From Fervidobacterium sp. (GTDB taxonomy: Bacteria; Thermotogota; Thermotogae; Thermotogales; Fervidobacteriaceae), in the NCBI GenBank assembly GCA_003522805.1, contig DPIB01000062.1:1-12025 (forward strand): a DNA stretch of 12,025 bases. Reading direction: 5' to 3'. Positions 1 through 7,539 of this stretch are shown here, one piece after another. Below the pieces are notes generated by a model, which was not told the origin of the DNA, did not search any database, and saw only the letters and a list, made by a program, of their open reading frames with translations. How positions within the stretch are numbered: the stretch's first letter is position 1; each line of letters begins with the position of its first letter. The position numbers and the translations under genes were made by a program.

Positions 1-212
1 GTTATAGCAGAATATATAGTCACCTTGGGATGCTCCACAAGTCCCATGCTCTGAGGGGTAGGAGAAGTGCTATTACCATTAAACCTGCTATAACGTTGGT
101 GATGTGGACCTACAGGCTTTAGCCTGACTTACCTTGATGGAGGTTTTAATGTGGTATATGTATCATTCCCCACATACAGAAGTGGGAGTCTTCTTTCAGG
201 AAAATGATAAAT
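1..212 (+). mobile_element. Right end of an IS200/IS605-like (TnpB-type) element, partial
   Basis: The last 60 bases (153-212) match the minus-strand block at the far right end of the window at 55 of 60 positions without gaps. The block carries a short hairpin, CCCAC (169-173) pairing with GTGGG (182-186) around an 8-base loop, and ends at GATAAAT (212), after which the two copies diverge. A subterminal hairpin near a sharp end fits the right end of IS200/IS605 elements, where the 3' part of the TnpB guide RNA (omega RNA) is encoded. The bases before it (1-150) have short open stretches but no readable TnpB domain, so they could be the extreme 3' end of tnpB, non-coding scaffold, or a decayed element. 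The body lies left of the window. The family call is from the look of the end only. Confidence 0.5.
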
Positions 213-243
213 TATCAAGTGAGGTATGTTCTTCACTCTTCTT

Positions 244-275
244 GGGAGATGCGATTGCATCTCCCTTATTTTATG
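244..275 (+). terminator. Intrinsic terminator hairpin upstream of the reductase
   Basis: A perfect 9-bp stem, GGGAGATGC (244-252) and GCATCTCCC (257-265) with a GATT loop, is followed by TTATTTTAT. This is a good rho-independent terminator for transcription entering from the left, including read-through from the IS element, and would insulate the reductase gene. Confidence 0.75.
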
Positions 276-282
276 ATATAAT
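255..282 (+). promoter_or_regulatory. Candidate extended -10 promoter for the aldo/keto reductase
   Basis: TATAAT at 277-282 is preceded by TGA, giving the extended -10 pattern TGnTATAAT (274-282). A weak -35, TTGCAT, lies at 255-260 with a 16-bp spacer. The -35 falls inside the 3' arm of the terminator hairpin, so termination and initiation elements are interleaved. The predicted start near 289 gives a leader of about 90 bases. Confidence 0.5.
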
Positions 283-378
283 TATTCGTAGTACGAACCA
301 ATAACTGAGTGTGGTAAGGATTACAACATTGCTGCAGATAGTGCATACTGGTACATAAAGAAAGCAGGAGGTGAGATT

Positions 379-1332
379 ATGGAATACCGTAAAGTTGGTA
401 AGTGGGGATTGAAGATCAGTGAACTTTCGATTGGCTCTTGGCTAACACTTGGGAATCAGCTCGACTATGAAGGAACGAGAAAAATCATAAGATACGGTGT
501 TGAAAGAGGTGTCAATTTCATCGATACGGCAGAGGGATACGCAGATGGAATTGCAGAATCGATCCTTGGTAAAGTGCTAAAGGAATATCGCAGGGAAGAT
601 CTCGTTGTATCAACCAAGATCTTCTGGGGTGGAAGTGGTCCAAATGATCAAGGACTTTCTAGAAAACACCTACTTGAGGGGATCAGAAATTCACTTAAAC
701 GGCTGCAGTTAGACTATGTGGACATAGTTTATTGCCACAGACCCGATCCACAAGTCCCCATGGAAGAAATCGTGTGGGCAATGGATCAGATTCTACGCAA
801 CGGACAGGCACTCTACTGGGGAACGAGTGAGTGGAGTGCAGTGCAGATAGAACAAGCGCACATCGTTGCGAAAGAGCTGAATTGCATGCCTCCGATAGTC
901 GAACAACCACAGTATAACTTGATCGTCAAGAAACGTGTAGAAGAGGAGTACGCTCCAATTTACGAAAAGTATGGGATGGGACTGACTATCTTCAGTCCTT
1001 TGGCATCCGGTGTCTTGAGTGGCAAATATCTCGATGGTATTCCAGAAGGTTCGCGATTAGATAGATGGCCATGGCTCAAAAAGTCGATGGAAGAAAAAGG
1101 AGTATTCGAAGGCGAGACTGTGAACAAACTCAAACGAATAAGAGAAATTGCCACAAGCTTGGAGGCAACTATGTCGCAACTTGCACTTGCATGGTGTTTG
1201 AAGAACAAAAACGTCAGTAGCGTCATACTTGGCATTAGTTCTTTGGATCAGCTTGCAGAAAACCTCAAGGCAGTAGAAGTAAAAAATAAGATTACAGACG
1301 AGATATATGCAGAGTTAAGTTCGATGTTCTGA
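379..1332 (+). CDS. Aldo/keto reductase, Kv-channel beta-subunit-like (AKR6/AKR14 type)
   Basis: NADPH-dependent oxidoreductase of the (beta/alpha)8 aldo/keto reductase fold, expected to reduce aldehydes or ketones, possibly sugars, in the cytoplasm. The 317 residues are full length. The catalytic tetrad is visible: Asp49 and Tyr54 in FIDTAEGYADG, Lys80 in VSTKIFWGG, and His120 in DIVYCHRPD. WGTSEW (147-152), SPLASGVLSGKY (206-217) and the C-terminal cofactor-binding region LGISSLDQLAENL (284-296) are typical of the Kv-beta/YghZ branch. The ATG follows a near-perfect Shine-Dalgarno AGGAGGTGA (366-374) by four bases. It has its own promoter and is convergent with the glycan operon, sharing a terminator with it, so it is probably a separate transcription unit. 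The true substrate cannot be read from sequence; methylglyoxal or other aldehyde detoxification is as likely as a role in sugar metabolism. Confidence 0.9.
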   Translation: MEYRKVGKWGLKISELSIGSWLTLGNQLDYEGTRKIIRYGVERGVNFIDTAEGYADGIAESILGKVLKEYRREDLVVSTKIFWGGSGPNDQGLSRKHLLEGIRNSLKRLQLDYVDIVYCHRPDPQVPMEEIVWAMDQILRNGQALYWGTSEWSAVQIEQAHIVAKELNCMPPIVEQPQYNLIVKKRVEEEYAPIYEKYGMGLTIFSPLASGVLSGKYLDGIPEGSRLDRWPWLKKSMEEKGVFEGETVNKLKRIREIATSLEATMSQLALAWCLKNKNVSSVILGISSLDQLAENLKAVEVKNKITDEIYAELSSMF

Positions 1333-1373
1333 TTAACCATATTCGATTTGGCATAGGTTATATAGTCAAAAAT

Positions 1374-1396
1374 ACCGGGAGATGATTTCTCCCGGT
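1374..1396. terminator. Bidirectional terminator between reductase and operon end
   Basis: A perfect 9-bp stem, ACCGGGAGA (1374-1382) and TCTCCCGGT (1388-1396), has a 5-base loop. On the minus strand it is followed by ATTTTTGA, a proper U-tract, and begins 14 bases past the alpha-mannosidase stop, so it ends the operon. On the plus strand it lies 41 bases past the reductase stop and is followed by CTATCATTT, a weaker tail. Confidence 0.85.
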
Positions 1397-1409
1397 CTAT
1401 CATTTCAAA

Positions 1410-4400
1410 TCAAAATTGGATCTCGAACGTATAGAATTTGAATGGTGCAAATTCGAAAGTGACATAGCCGTTACTAAAATCAAGTTTTTGAATCCTGTTT
1501 TCTAGCACATCTACAAGATTAACTTCCTTTACTTCTTTGCCTGGTATCTCAATTCTAACTCCTGAAGTCCCCGAGCTACCAACACTTTCCAAGATCCTGA
1601 GATACAACTTACCATTGACAGTTCTCAGCGAAAGAATTCTAAAATTATCACTCAGTACCTTTATATCCGTCAAAGGTTCTCTTAGTCTTCCACTGAAAAC
1701 TTTTACAGGCCTATTCAACCTTTCCGAACGTCTGTAGAACTCCTTTACATCACAAGATGGGTGCATGTGAATCGAATAGGAAAACTCATGATAGCCTTCA
1801 TCTGCATAGAAGTCTGGATAGATACCTGCCTTCAGCAGTGTCATCTCAATCGTTGAGTCATTCACTTTATGACCGTACTTTCCGTTATTCATCACACAAA
1901 CGCCGTAATCATACTGTGAGAGATCTACCCAACTATGTGCAAGGACCTCGAAACGTGCCTGTTCGAAATTCGTGTTGTTATGTGTTGGCCTTTCGATGTA
2001 TCCACCATCGATGTCGTATTTTGCATACCTACTCAAGACTGTTGTTGGGAAAGACACCTTAAGTAGCATCCTTCTGTGGTGCCAATCCACCTTCGTGTGG
2101 ATTTTCAGTTCATCACTAAAACTCGCCAATATATAGAACTGCTCAACAGTACTTGATTCAAACACATATAGTGCACGAACAACTTCTCTTAAGTCATTCT
2201 TCTCCAGTAGTTCGATCCTTGCTGCTTCCAACCTAATCCCGGAATTCTTGCTCCGCACATCTATGTCCCAATTCTCCCAATAAGCGGGTACATCTTCATA
2301 CAAGTTCAAAAGATTTCCAGCATCTTTGAAAGCCCATTTTTTGAGTTCCTTGTTGTAGATATTTATGGAACCATTCTCGTTGATTACAACCTTTATTTTA
2401 CTATTCTCCATAAAGTATTTACCTGTTACTTGTTGTGAAGTTCTATCCTCTTGTTTTTTCAGTTCTTCGTCTTGAACCTTCGAAATTTTGAAAGTCTCAA
2501 ATCCAAGTGCAGGTATGTTTGCATCAGAATGTTGCAAACAACATACGTAGTTCCCATCGTAACTAGTTGTACAATAGAGTTCCTGACTATCATGGGATAT
2601 CTTGGCAGGTTCCTCCTGACTGAAATGAACTGGCTGTTCGTAAGAAGAAGGATTGAATACACTGATGTAGTTAGTTGAACCATCAGTCTTTGCCTTCATT
2701 ATCTCATTCTGTATCCTGATACATTCTTCGATTACATGACTCAATTCACTTTCAGCATCGTCATATACTTCCTTGATTGACGAACCTGGCAGGATATCAT
2801 GGAACTCGTTGCGTAGCATTATCTTCCAAAGTTCATCTATTTGTTCTTGGTACACTTCACCAAACAAAGCATTTAAAATTTCCGTTGATCTTAGTTCATT
2901 TTCAGCGATCCTGTGAAGCTTTTTTGTACGACTCTGTGACGTAAACGTTCCTCTGTGCAATTCCAAGTATAGTTCACTATCCCATATCGGCAACTTCGAA
3001 CCATCTAATGTCTTCTCCAGGCTTTCAGCAAACTTCTCAGCTGTTGAGTATTCAACGTACGGAACTCCTGGAATGTCGTTTAACGGGCTGTAATTCTCAC
3101 ACATCTCTTCCGTTGGCCCACCACCACCATCACCATAGCCAAAAGACAAGAACAATTCATTGGTTATATCCTTCTGTCTAAAGTTTTCGAACGTATTGAT
3201 CAAAGACCTTGCACTGACCCTGCCGTTGTAACCGTCCTCAAAATTCTTGAAATTGTAGTAAATCACTTCCGACCCATCTATACCTCTCCACCGACAGATA
3301 TCGTATGGAAAATCATTCGACTCATTCCAATTCAGTTTAGTTGTAACAAAATAATCGACACCTGCTTGCTTCATTACCTGAGGCAGTATCCAAGAAAAGC
3401 CAAAAACGTCAGGAAGCCAGGCTACTTTACTCTTTACACCGAATTCTTTGAGGAAGAACTGCTGTCCGTAGTAGAACTGTCTTATAAGCGATTCGGTACT
3501 TGGCACATTACAGTCTGATTCAACCCACATACCGCCAACAGGTTCCCATCGGCCACTCTTCACTAACTCTTTGATCTCCTCAAAAACCTCCGGGTGAGAC
3601 CTTTTCAGATCTTCGTACATCTGTGCAGACGACTGGATGTAAATGAACTCTGGATACCTTTTAGCTAGCTGAACTGCATTTGAAAATGTCCTAACGATCT
3701 TTCTCTTTGTCTCACTAATTGGCCAGAGCCAAGCATAGTCGATGTGTGCGTGTCCTGCAACAAAAATTTTTCCGATCTTTGGGAAGAGCCTACTTAAGTT
3801 CATAACATTCTCTCTGTATGTTTCGAATCCTTTAACTAGAAATTCCTTCACACGTATATCGTACACGCATTCATCTGTTGGGAATTCAGGATGGGACCAT
3901 GTCGACATGACCTGATCTAATATACTAGGATTTTCGCTAACTGTTTTCAAGTAAACATTGCTGGACCTCGGAATGCGCACACTTGTTAAAAAATCATCAG
4001 TAACGTCGATGAGTGCTTTCGAAAGATCGCTGTTGCTGGTTTCTTTAGCAACTTCGATGACATTCTTAACAAAATGTAAGGTTCGCATCATATCAGTATC
4101 ATACACCACGAACTGTGAATACTTGAAGACGCTCTCTTCTCTTGAACCAAATAACCCTCTTGCTACTGTTTCTATTTCGATTTTGTGCTCTTTTCCATCG
4201 CAAAACGGGGTCAAATTCACTTCTTTGTGGTATTGATTAACTTCACCATAAGCCTTCCCATCTACCAACACTAAACTCTCTCCACCAAACCAAGCACGTA
4301 AGTAGCAACTTTCGTTTGGTCTCAACCGTTCAAGTGTGAATACATTCTCAAAACGGGTAGGCTCTCCCGAATAATTCCAAGAATGTGGTAGACTGATATT

Positions 4401-4514
4401 TCGTCCGTCACATACCCATCCTTCAAACCCCTCCTTCTTCACGATGGAAAATGGCAAGAACTCCGCAAGCAATCTGTAAAGACGTATGATTTCCTGATCC
4501 TTGTTTCGGTTCAT
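1410..4514 (-). CDS. Alpha-mannosidase, glycoside hydrolase family 38, cytoplasmic
   Basis: Retaining, metal-dependent exo-alpha-mannosidase, expected to strip alpha-mannose from imported oligosaccharides. No signal peptide is visible, so it acts in the cytoplasm. Numbered from the proposed ATG (1034 residues), the GH38 metal and catalytic motifs are intact: HAHIDYAWLWP with His257 and Asp259, the nucleophile Asp369 in WLPDVFGFSW, and His572 in RNEFHDILPGSS. GYGDGGGGPTEEM (about 459-471) and HRGTFTSQSRTKK (about 520-532) are typical of bacterial family members. The N-terminal 200 residues form a beta-rich accessory region, and the C-terminal half is the beta-sandwich part of the family. Length is normal for long bacterial GH38 enzymes. 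The open frame extends upstream to a TTG at 4529, but that codon overlaps the Shine-Dalgarno GAGGAGG, so ATG at 4514, six bases downstream, is preferred. It is the last gene of the operon, 23 bases after the regulator stop. Linkage specificity (1-2, 1-3 or 1-6) cannot be told. Confidence 0.93.
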   Translation of the reverse strand: MNRNKDQEIIRLYRLLAEFLPFSIVKKEGFEGWVCDGRNISLPHSWNYSGEPTRFENVFTLERLRPNESCYLRAWFGGESLVLVDGKAYGEVNQYHKEVNLTPFCDGKEHKIEIETVARGLFGSREESVFKYSQFVVYDTDMMRTLHFVKNVIEVAKETSNSDLSKALIDVTDDFLTSVRIPRSSNVYLKTVSENPSILDQVMSTWSHPEFPTDECVYDIRVKEFLVKGFETYRENVMNLSRLFPKIGKIFVAGHAHIDYAWLWPISETKRKIVRTFSNAVQLAKRYPEFIYIQSSAQMYEDLKRSHPEVFEEIKELVKSGRWEPVGGMWVESDCNVPSTESLIRQFYYGQQFFLKEFGVKSKVAWLPDVFGFSWILPQVMKQAGVDYFVTTKLNWNESNDFPYDICRWRGIDGSEVIYYNFKNFEDGYNGRVSARSLINTFENFRQKDITNELFLSFGYGDGGGGPTEEMCENYSPLNDIPGVPYVEYSTAEKFAESLEKTLDGSKLPIWDSELYLELHRGTFTSQSRTKKLHRIAENELRSTEILNALFGEVYQEQIDELWKIMLRNEFHDILPGSSIKEVYDDAESELSHVIEECIRIQNEIMKAKTDGSTNYISVFNPSSYEQPVHFSQEEPAKISHDSQELYCTTSYDGNYVCCLQHSDANIPALGFETFKISKVQDEELKKQEDRTSQQVTGKYFMENSKIKVVINENGSINIYNKELKKWAFKDAGNLLNLYEDVPAYWENWDIDVRSKNSGIRLEAARIELLEKNDLREVVRALYVFESSTVEQFYILASFSDELKIHTKVDWHHRRMLLKVSFPTTVLSRYAKYDIDGGYIERPTHNNTNFEQARFEVLAHSWVDLSQYDYGVCVMNNGKYGHKVNDSTIEMTLLKAGIYPDFYADEGYHEFSYSIHMHPSCDVKEFYRRSERLNRPVKVFSGRLREPLTDIKVLSDNFRILSLRTVNGKLYLRILESVGSSGTSGVRIEIPGKEVKEVNLVDVLENRIQKLDFSNGYVTFEFAPFKFYTFEIQF

Positions 4515-4520
4515 AAACAT

Positions 4521-4527
4521 CCTCCTC
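4521..4527 (-). promoter_or_regulatory. Ribosome binding site deciding the alpha-mannosidase start
   Basis: GAGGAGG is followed by ATGTTT and then ATG at 4514, a 6-base spacer. The upstream TTG lies at the edge of this site and the ATG at 4520 directly abuts it, so neither is a good start. Confidence 0.75.
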
Positions 4528-4537
4528 AAGAAGTGCG

Positions 4538-5566
4538 TTATTTGTCAAAACCACAACCACAAGAATTCCGAACCACCAAATCAGCATTTATGAAGATGTC
4601 GTTGGTAACCTTCTCTCCTTTTAGGATACTAATCATCATAGAAGCCGCAATTTCACCCATTTTGAGTAAATCTTGTTTAACAGTGGTGAGTTTTGGTTCC
4701 AGCATCCTAGCAACAAATTCATCGTCAAATCCAACGATGCGTACATCTTCGGGGATTCTGACACCACTTTTGATCAAGTAAAATGCACCCCTTACTGCGA
4801 GCATATCGTTGCAGAAAAACACGCATTCCACATCTTCTGTCCTCACCAACTCAGGCAATTTCCCAAAGTCACCATCGATTCTATCAATTCTCAAAACCTC
4901 TGGCTTCCTTCCCAATCCTTTAGAGATTCCGTTGTATCTTTCATATACACTGGATATACTCATATCTTCACTTGTCACAAACAAAGCCTTATTTACAACA
5001 TTATGTACTTTCACCATATGTTCCCCTATCATCTTTCCGCCTGTGTAATTGTCTGTAAGTACAGAAGGTATTTTAACAGGCATCGGTATACTCCTATCAA
5101 CGAAAACTATTGGAAAATTGTTCTGTGCAAGGCTGCGTAGAAAATGATTGTTGATAGAATCTTGTGTGGGCTCCATTAGCAACCCATCTATGCCTATAGA
5201 AATGAGATTATTCAGAATCTGCTCTTCTTCAGAAATGCTCTTCCCTTGTTCAAATGCAAATATCTTGACACCTATAGAGGAGAGAAATTTTACTGCCCCG
5301 TACATCACCTGTCTGTTGTTTATAACTACTCCAACACGTTTATGAGCTATTGCATTGATCTCAGTTACAAATGTCCCAATCCCCGGAACTCTCGAAATTA
5401 TGCCGTTAGTTTCAAGCTCGTCCAACGCTTTTCTGACGGTAACTCTAGTAGTATTAAACGTCCTCGCAAGCTCATTTTCAGACGGTAGTTTGTCTCCTGC
5501 AGACAATTTTCCAGACAGGATCAGATCTTCAAGATACTTTAGTACTTTAATATAAGTTGGTATCAT
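4538..5566 (-). CDS. GntR/LacI chimeric transcriptional regulator (AraR-type architecture)
   Basis: Sugar-responsive DNA-binding protein of 342 residues. Residues 1-70 are a GntR winged helix-turn-helix: LPSENELARTFNTTRVTVRKALDEL (25 residues, about 27-51, shown here as LPSENELA followed by TVRKALDEL) and the wing GIGTFV. From about residue 76 to the end it is a LacI-type periplasmic-binding-protein fold, with VGFDDEFVARMLEP, LTTVKQDLLKMGE, and the C-terminal LVVRNSC signature. GntR DNA-binding heads on LacI sensor bodies are known from AraR of Bacillus. ATG at 5566 is preceded by AAAGGAG (5574-5580) with a 7-base spacer. It lies inside the operon, 45 bases after the MalG-type permease and 23 before the mannosidase, so it is probably autoregulated. 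Its likely operator is the TGTATATACA palindrome at 11718-11731. The inducer is unknown; mannose or a manno-oligosaccharide is an inference from neighbours. Confidence 0.88.
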   Translation of the reverse strand: MIPTYIKVLKYLEDLILSGKLSAGDKLPSENELARTFNTTRVTVRKALDELETNGIISRVPGIGTFVTEINAIAHKRVGVVINNRQVMYGAVKFLSSIGVKIFAFEQGKSISEEEQILNNLISIGIDGLLMEPTQDSINNHFLRSLAQNNFPIVFVDRSIPMPVKIPSVLTDNYTGGKMIGEHMVKVHNVVNKALFVTSEDMSISSVYERYNGISKGLGRKPEVLRIDRIDGDFGKLPELVRTEDVECVFFCNDMLAVRGAFYLIKSGVRIPEDVRIVGFDDEFVARMLEPKLTTVKQDLLKMGEIAASMMISILKGEKVTNDIFINADLVVRNSCGCGFDK

Positions 5567-5611
5567 GTCTATGCTCCTTTCAGAAAAACTACTACAATGC
5601 TTGTCTCATAG

Positions 5612-6448
5612 TTATCCTTTTATACCAGATAACTTTATTCCCTCAATAAGGTACTTTTGAGCAAACAAGAAAAAGATCAAAGTTGGTAAGAAAGTAAGCG
5701 TAGCTGCCGCCATAGCTTGATTCCAGTATGTTCCATACCTGTTCATGAACATAGGCATTCCCAAAGCAAGAGGATATTTCTCTTCACTTGTAATGTAAAT
5801 CAAAGGTCCTGTGTAGTTATTCCAGCTACCTATGAATGTGAACAACGATATAAGTGCTAGAACCGGTTTAGACAATGGTACCATAATCTTTCTAAAAATG
5901 GTCCATTCATTTGCACCGTCGATTTTAGCAGCTTCTATCATTTCATTTGGAATTGTTGAAAAGAACTGTTTAATCAAGAAGACATTCATTGCACCTCCAC
6001 CAAGAAATGATGGAACTATCAAAGGCAAGAATGTATCTAGCCATCCAAGGTTTTTGAATATCAAGAATGTTGGGACCATAGTAACTGCGCCCGGTATCAT
6101 TACCGTGCTTAGCATAACAAAGAATAAGAAATCTCTACCTTTCCAGTTTACTTTCGAAAATCCATAGGCAACAAGTGGGGCTGATATGACGACACCGATT
6201 AGATTACCCACAGTAATGATAACAGTGTTGAGAAAATACCGCCAAAACGGGAATTTGCTTATTGCCTTCGCAAAATTATTAAAGTGAGGTTTAGCAGGGA
6301 AGAACTTTGGTGGAAACTCTAAGAGTTCTGTATCTGCTTTTAGAGAAGTCCCAAACATCCAGAAAAAGGGCATAAGATATATCAATGCTATTATACAAAG
6401 CAAAAAATAAACCAAAAGTTTTGTGAACAATCCAGCTTTACCATACAT
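5612..6448 (-). CDS. ABC sugar transporter permease, MalG type (CUT1 family)
   Basis: Inner-membrane subunit of a carbohydrate uptake ABC transporter, pairing with the MalF-type permease upstream. About six hydrophobic segments are visible, starting with LLVYFLLCIIALIYLMPFFW. The EAA loop that contacts the ATPase, IEAAKIDGANEWTIFRKIMV, is intact, and the C-terminus ends in the usual LIEGIKLSGIKG tail. The open frame can be read from a GTG at 6460, but that codon is inside the Shine-Dalgarno GAAGAGGTGA. ATG at 6448, eight bases after it, gives 278 residues and is preferred. It starts 38 bases after the MalF-type stop. No ATPase gene is in the window, which is common for CUT1 systems served by a shared MsmX-like ATPase. 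The substrate is inferred from the GH85/GH38 context to be mannose-rich N-glycan fragments. Confidence 0.92.
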   Translation of the reverse strand: MYGKAGLFTKLLVYFLLCIIALIYLMPFFWMFGTSLKADTELLEFPPKFFPAKPHFNNFAKAISKFPFWRYFLNTVIITVGNLIGVVISAPLVAYGFSKVNWKGRDFLFFVMLSTVMIPGAVTMVPTFLIFKNLGWLDTFLPLIVPSFLGGGAMNVFLIKQFFSTIPNEMIEAAKIDGANEWTIFRKIMVPLSKPVLALISLFTFIGSWNNYTGPLIYITSEEKYPLALGMPMFMNRYGTYWNQAMAAATLTFLPTLIFFLFAQKYLIEGIKLSGIKG

Positions 6449-6456
6449 CAGTATTG

Positions 6457-6466
6457 TCACCTCTTC
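6457..6466 (-). promoter_or_regulatory. Ribosome binding site deciding the MalG-type start
   Basis: GAAGAGGTGA lies 8 bases before ATG 6448. The GTG at 6460 sits within the site and is an unlikely start. Confidence 0.7.
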
Positions 6467-6486
6467 TATTATTTCTATCGTTCATA

Positions 6487-7374
6487 CTATTCATTTCCAA
6501 GGTAGAATACCCATTTCTTAGAGAACGCGAAGTAGAGCAATGTTAGTATAAGGATGAAACTAAACAATATCCAAGCCAGTGCAGATGCGTATCCCATATT
6601 CGTGTAAGTAAATGCGTGCTTATAGATATATATACCTAGAGACAAAGATGCATTAGCAGGTCCTCCTCCAGTAAGTAGCATAGGTAAGTCGAAGATCTGC
6701 ATATTTCCTATAGTTGAAGTTACCAAATAATAGAATATAGTTGGAGTAATCAATGGAAGTGTAATCTTCCGGAACATCGTGAATTTCGAAGCCCCGTCTA
6801 TAAGTGCAGCCTCGTACAATTCTACAGGAATATCTTTCAAAGCGGCTGAAAAAATAAGCATAGCACCACCTACGCCCCATTGAGCAGCTATGATTATCGT
6901 AGGTTTTACCCATGCCTCACTGCTCAGCCAAAGCGGGCCATTGATACCAAACCACGAAAGGATTGTATTTACAAATCCGAGATATGGATGAAAAAACAGA
7001 GTGACCACGGCAGAAAATGCAAATGCTGGAACTATTGACGGCAGATAGATCGCGGCTCTGAAAAACGGGACACCCTTCAAATATCTCAAGTTTAATAGTA
7101 AGGATATTCCCAATGCAATGATCAAACCCAAAGGCACCAACCCAACAACGTAAACTAGAGTATTTGTCAAACTCTTCCAGAACAACTCATCTGATAACAT
7201 GCGCGAAAAGTTTCCAAAGCCTATGAATTTCGGCTTGGTTGTAATTGAAAACTCTGTGAAAGAATAATAGAAAGAAGCAATTACAGGATAGATAGTGAAA
7301 ACAACGAATCCGATTAACCAAGGAGATATGAATAAAAGACCTAATACAAGATTTCTCGAACTCTTTTTTGACAT
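6487..7374 (-). CDS. ABC sugar transporter permease, MalF type (CUT1 family)
   Basis: Inner-membrane subunit of the same oligosaccharide ABC transporter. The protein starts with a basic stretch (SKKSSRN) followed by the first membrane helix LVLGLLFISPWLIGFVVFTI. Five further hydrophobic segments follow. The EAA loop, YEAALIDGASKFTMFRKITL, is well conserved. The length of 295 residues is usual for short MalF/UgpA-like permeases. The frame can be read from a GTG at 7383, but it lies in the Shine-Dalgarno TGGGGTG (7381-7387). ATG at 7374, six bases later, is preferred. It follows the GH85 gene after a 165-base gap that contains a strong GC-rich hairpin, which may lower permease expression relative to the secreted proteins. 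Confidence 0.92.
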   Translation of the reverse strand: MSKKSSRNLVLGLLFISPWLIGFVVFTIYPVIASFYYSFTEFSITTKPKFIGFGNFSRMLSDELFWKSLTNTLVYVVGLVPLGLIIALGISLLLNLRYLKGVPFFRAAIYLPSIVPAFAFSAVVTLFFHPYLGFVNTILSWFGINGPLWLSSEAWVKPTIIIAAQWGVGGAMLIFSAALKDIPVELYEAALIDGASKFTMFRKITLPLITPTIFYYLVTSTIGNMQIFDLPMLLTGGGPANASLSLGIYIYKHAFTYTNMGYASALAWILFSFILILTLLYFAFSKKWVFYLGNE

Positions 7375-7539
7375 ATTTAACACCCCAGACTCATTTGTTT
7401 TTGACTACTCTCATTCTAAGCAACCGACTCGATACGTTAGTTACACTCGGCTCTTGGTATCCGATTAAATCAATTTCAGTTCTCTATTCTAGAAGTCCCG
7501 GGGCGTAGCCCCGGGGGAATGGAGAGCGTAGAGAGAGGT
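7375..7539 (-). other. Intergenic region between GH85 and MalF-type genes
   Basis: No gene is supported here. Reading in operon direction, the stretch holds a GC-rich hairpin (7497-7515), then about 100 AT-rich bases without a promoter I can support, then the MalF-type ribosome binding site. It is the longest gap inside the operon. Confidence 0.6.
7497..7515 (-). terminator. GC-rich intercistronic hairpin after GH85 (attenuator or processing site)
   Basis: CCCGGGGC (7497-7504) and GCCCCGGG (7508-7515) form a perfect 8-bp, all G/C stem with a 3-base loop, 24 bases past the GH85 stop. On the minus strand it is followed by ACTTCTAGA, a poor U-tract, so full termination is doubtful. A partial terminator or an RNA-stability hairpin that protects the upstream binding-protein/GH85 part of the mRNA fits better. 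Confidence 0.6.

Larger units (their letters stand above)
213..378. other. Intergenic region between the IS end and the aldo/keto reductase
   Basis: No protein gene is supported in this stretch. It contains the terminator hairpin at 244-265, the overlapping promoter at 255-282, and an approximately 90-base leader running to the reductase ribosome binding site. If the left element is an active TnpB system, the 16-20 bases starting at 213 would be read as the guide part of its omega RNA; this is inference from how such elements work. Confidence 0.6.

Noticed and set aside
1..119. Coding 3' end of tnpB
   Set aside because: Short open stretches exist in two frames, but none shows a TnpB zinc-finger or RuvC motif, so the frame cannot be chosen. 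It is kept only as part of the element end.
4673..5140. 155-codon plus-strand open frame opposite the regulator
   Set aside because: It is fully antisense to the well-supported GntR/LacI gene, without a ribosome binding site or a recognisable domain.
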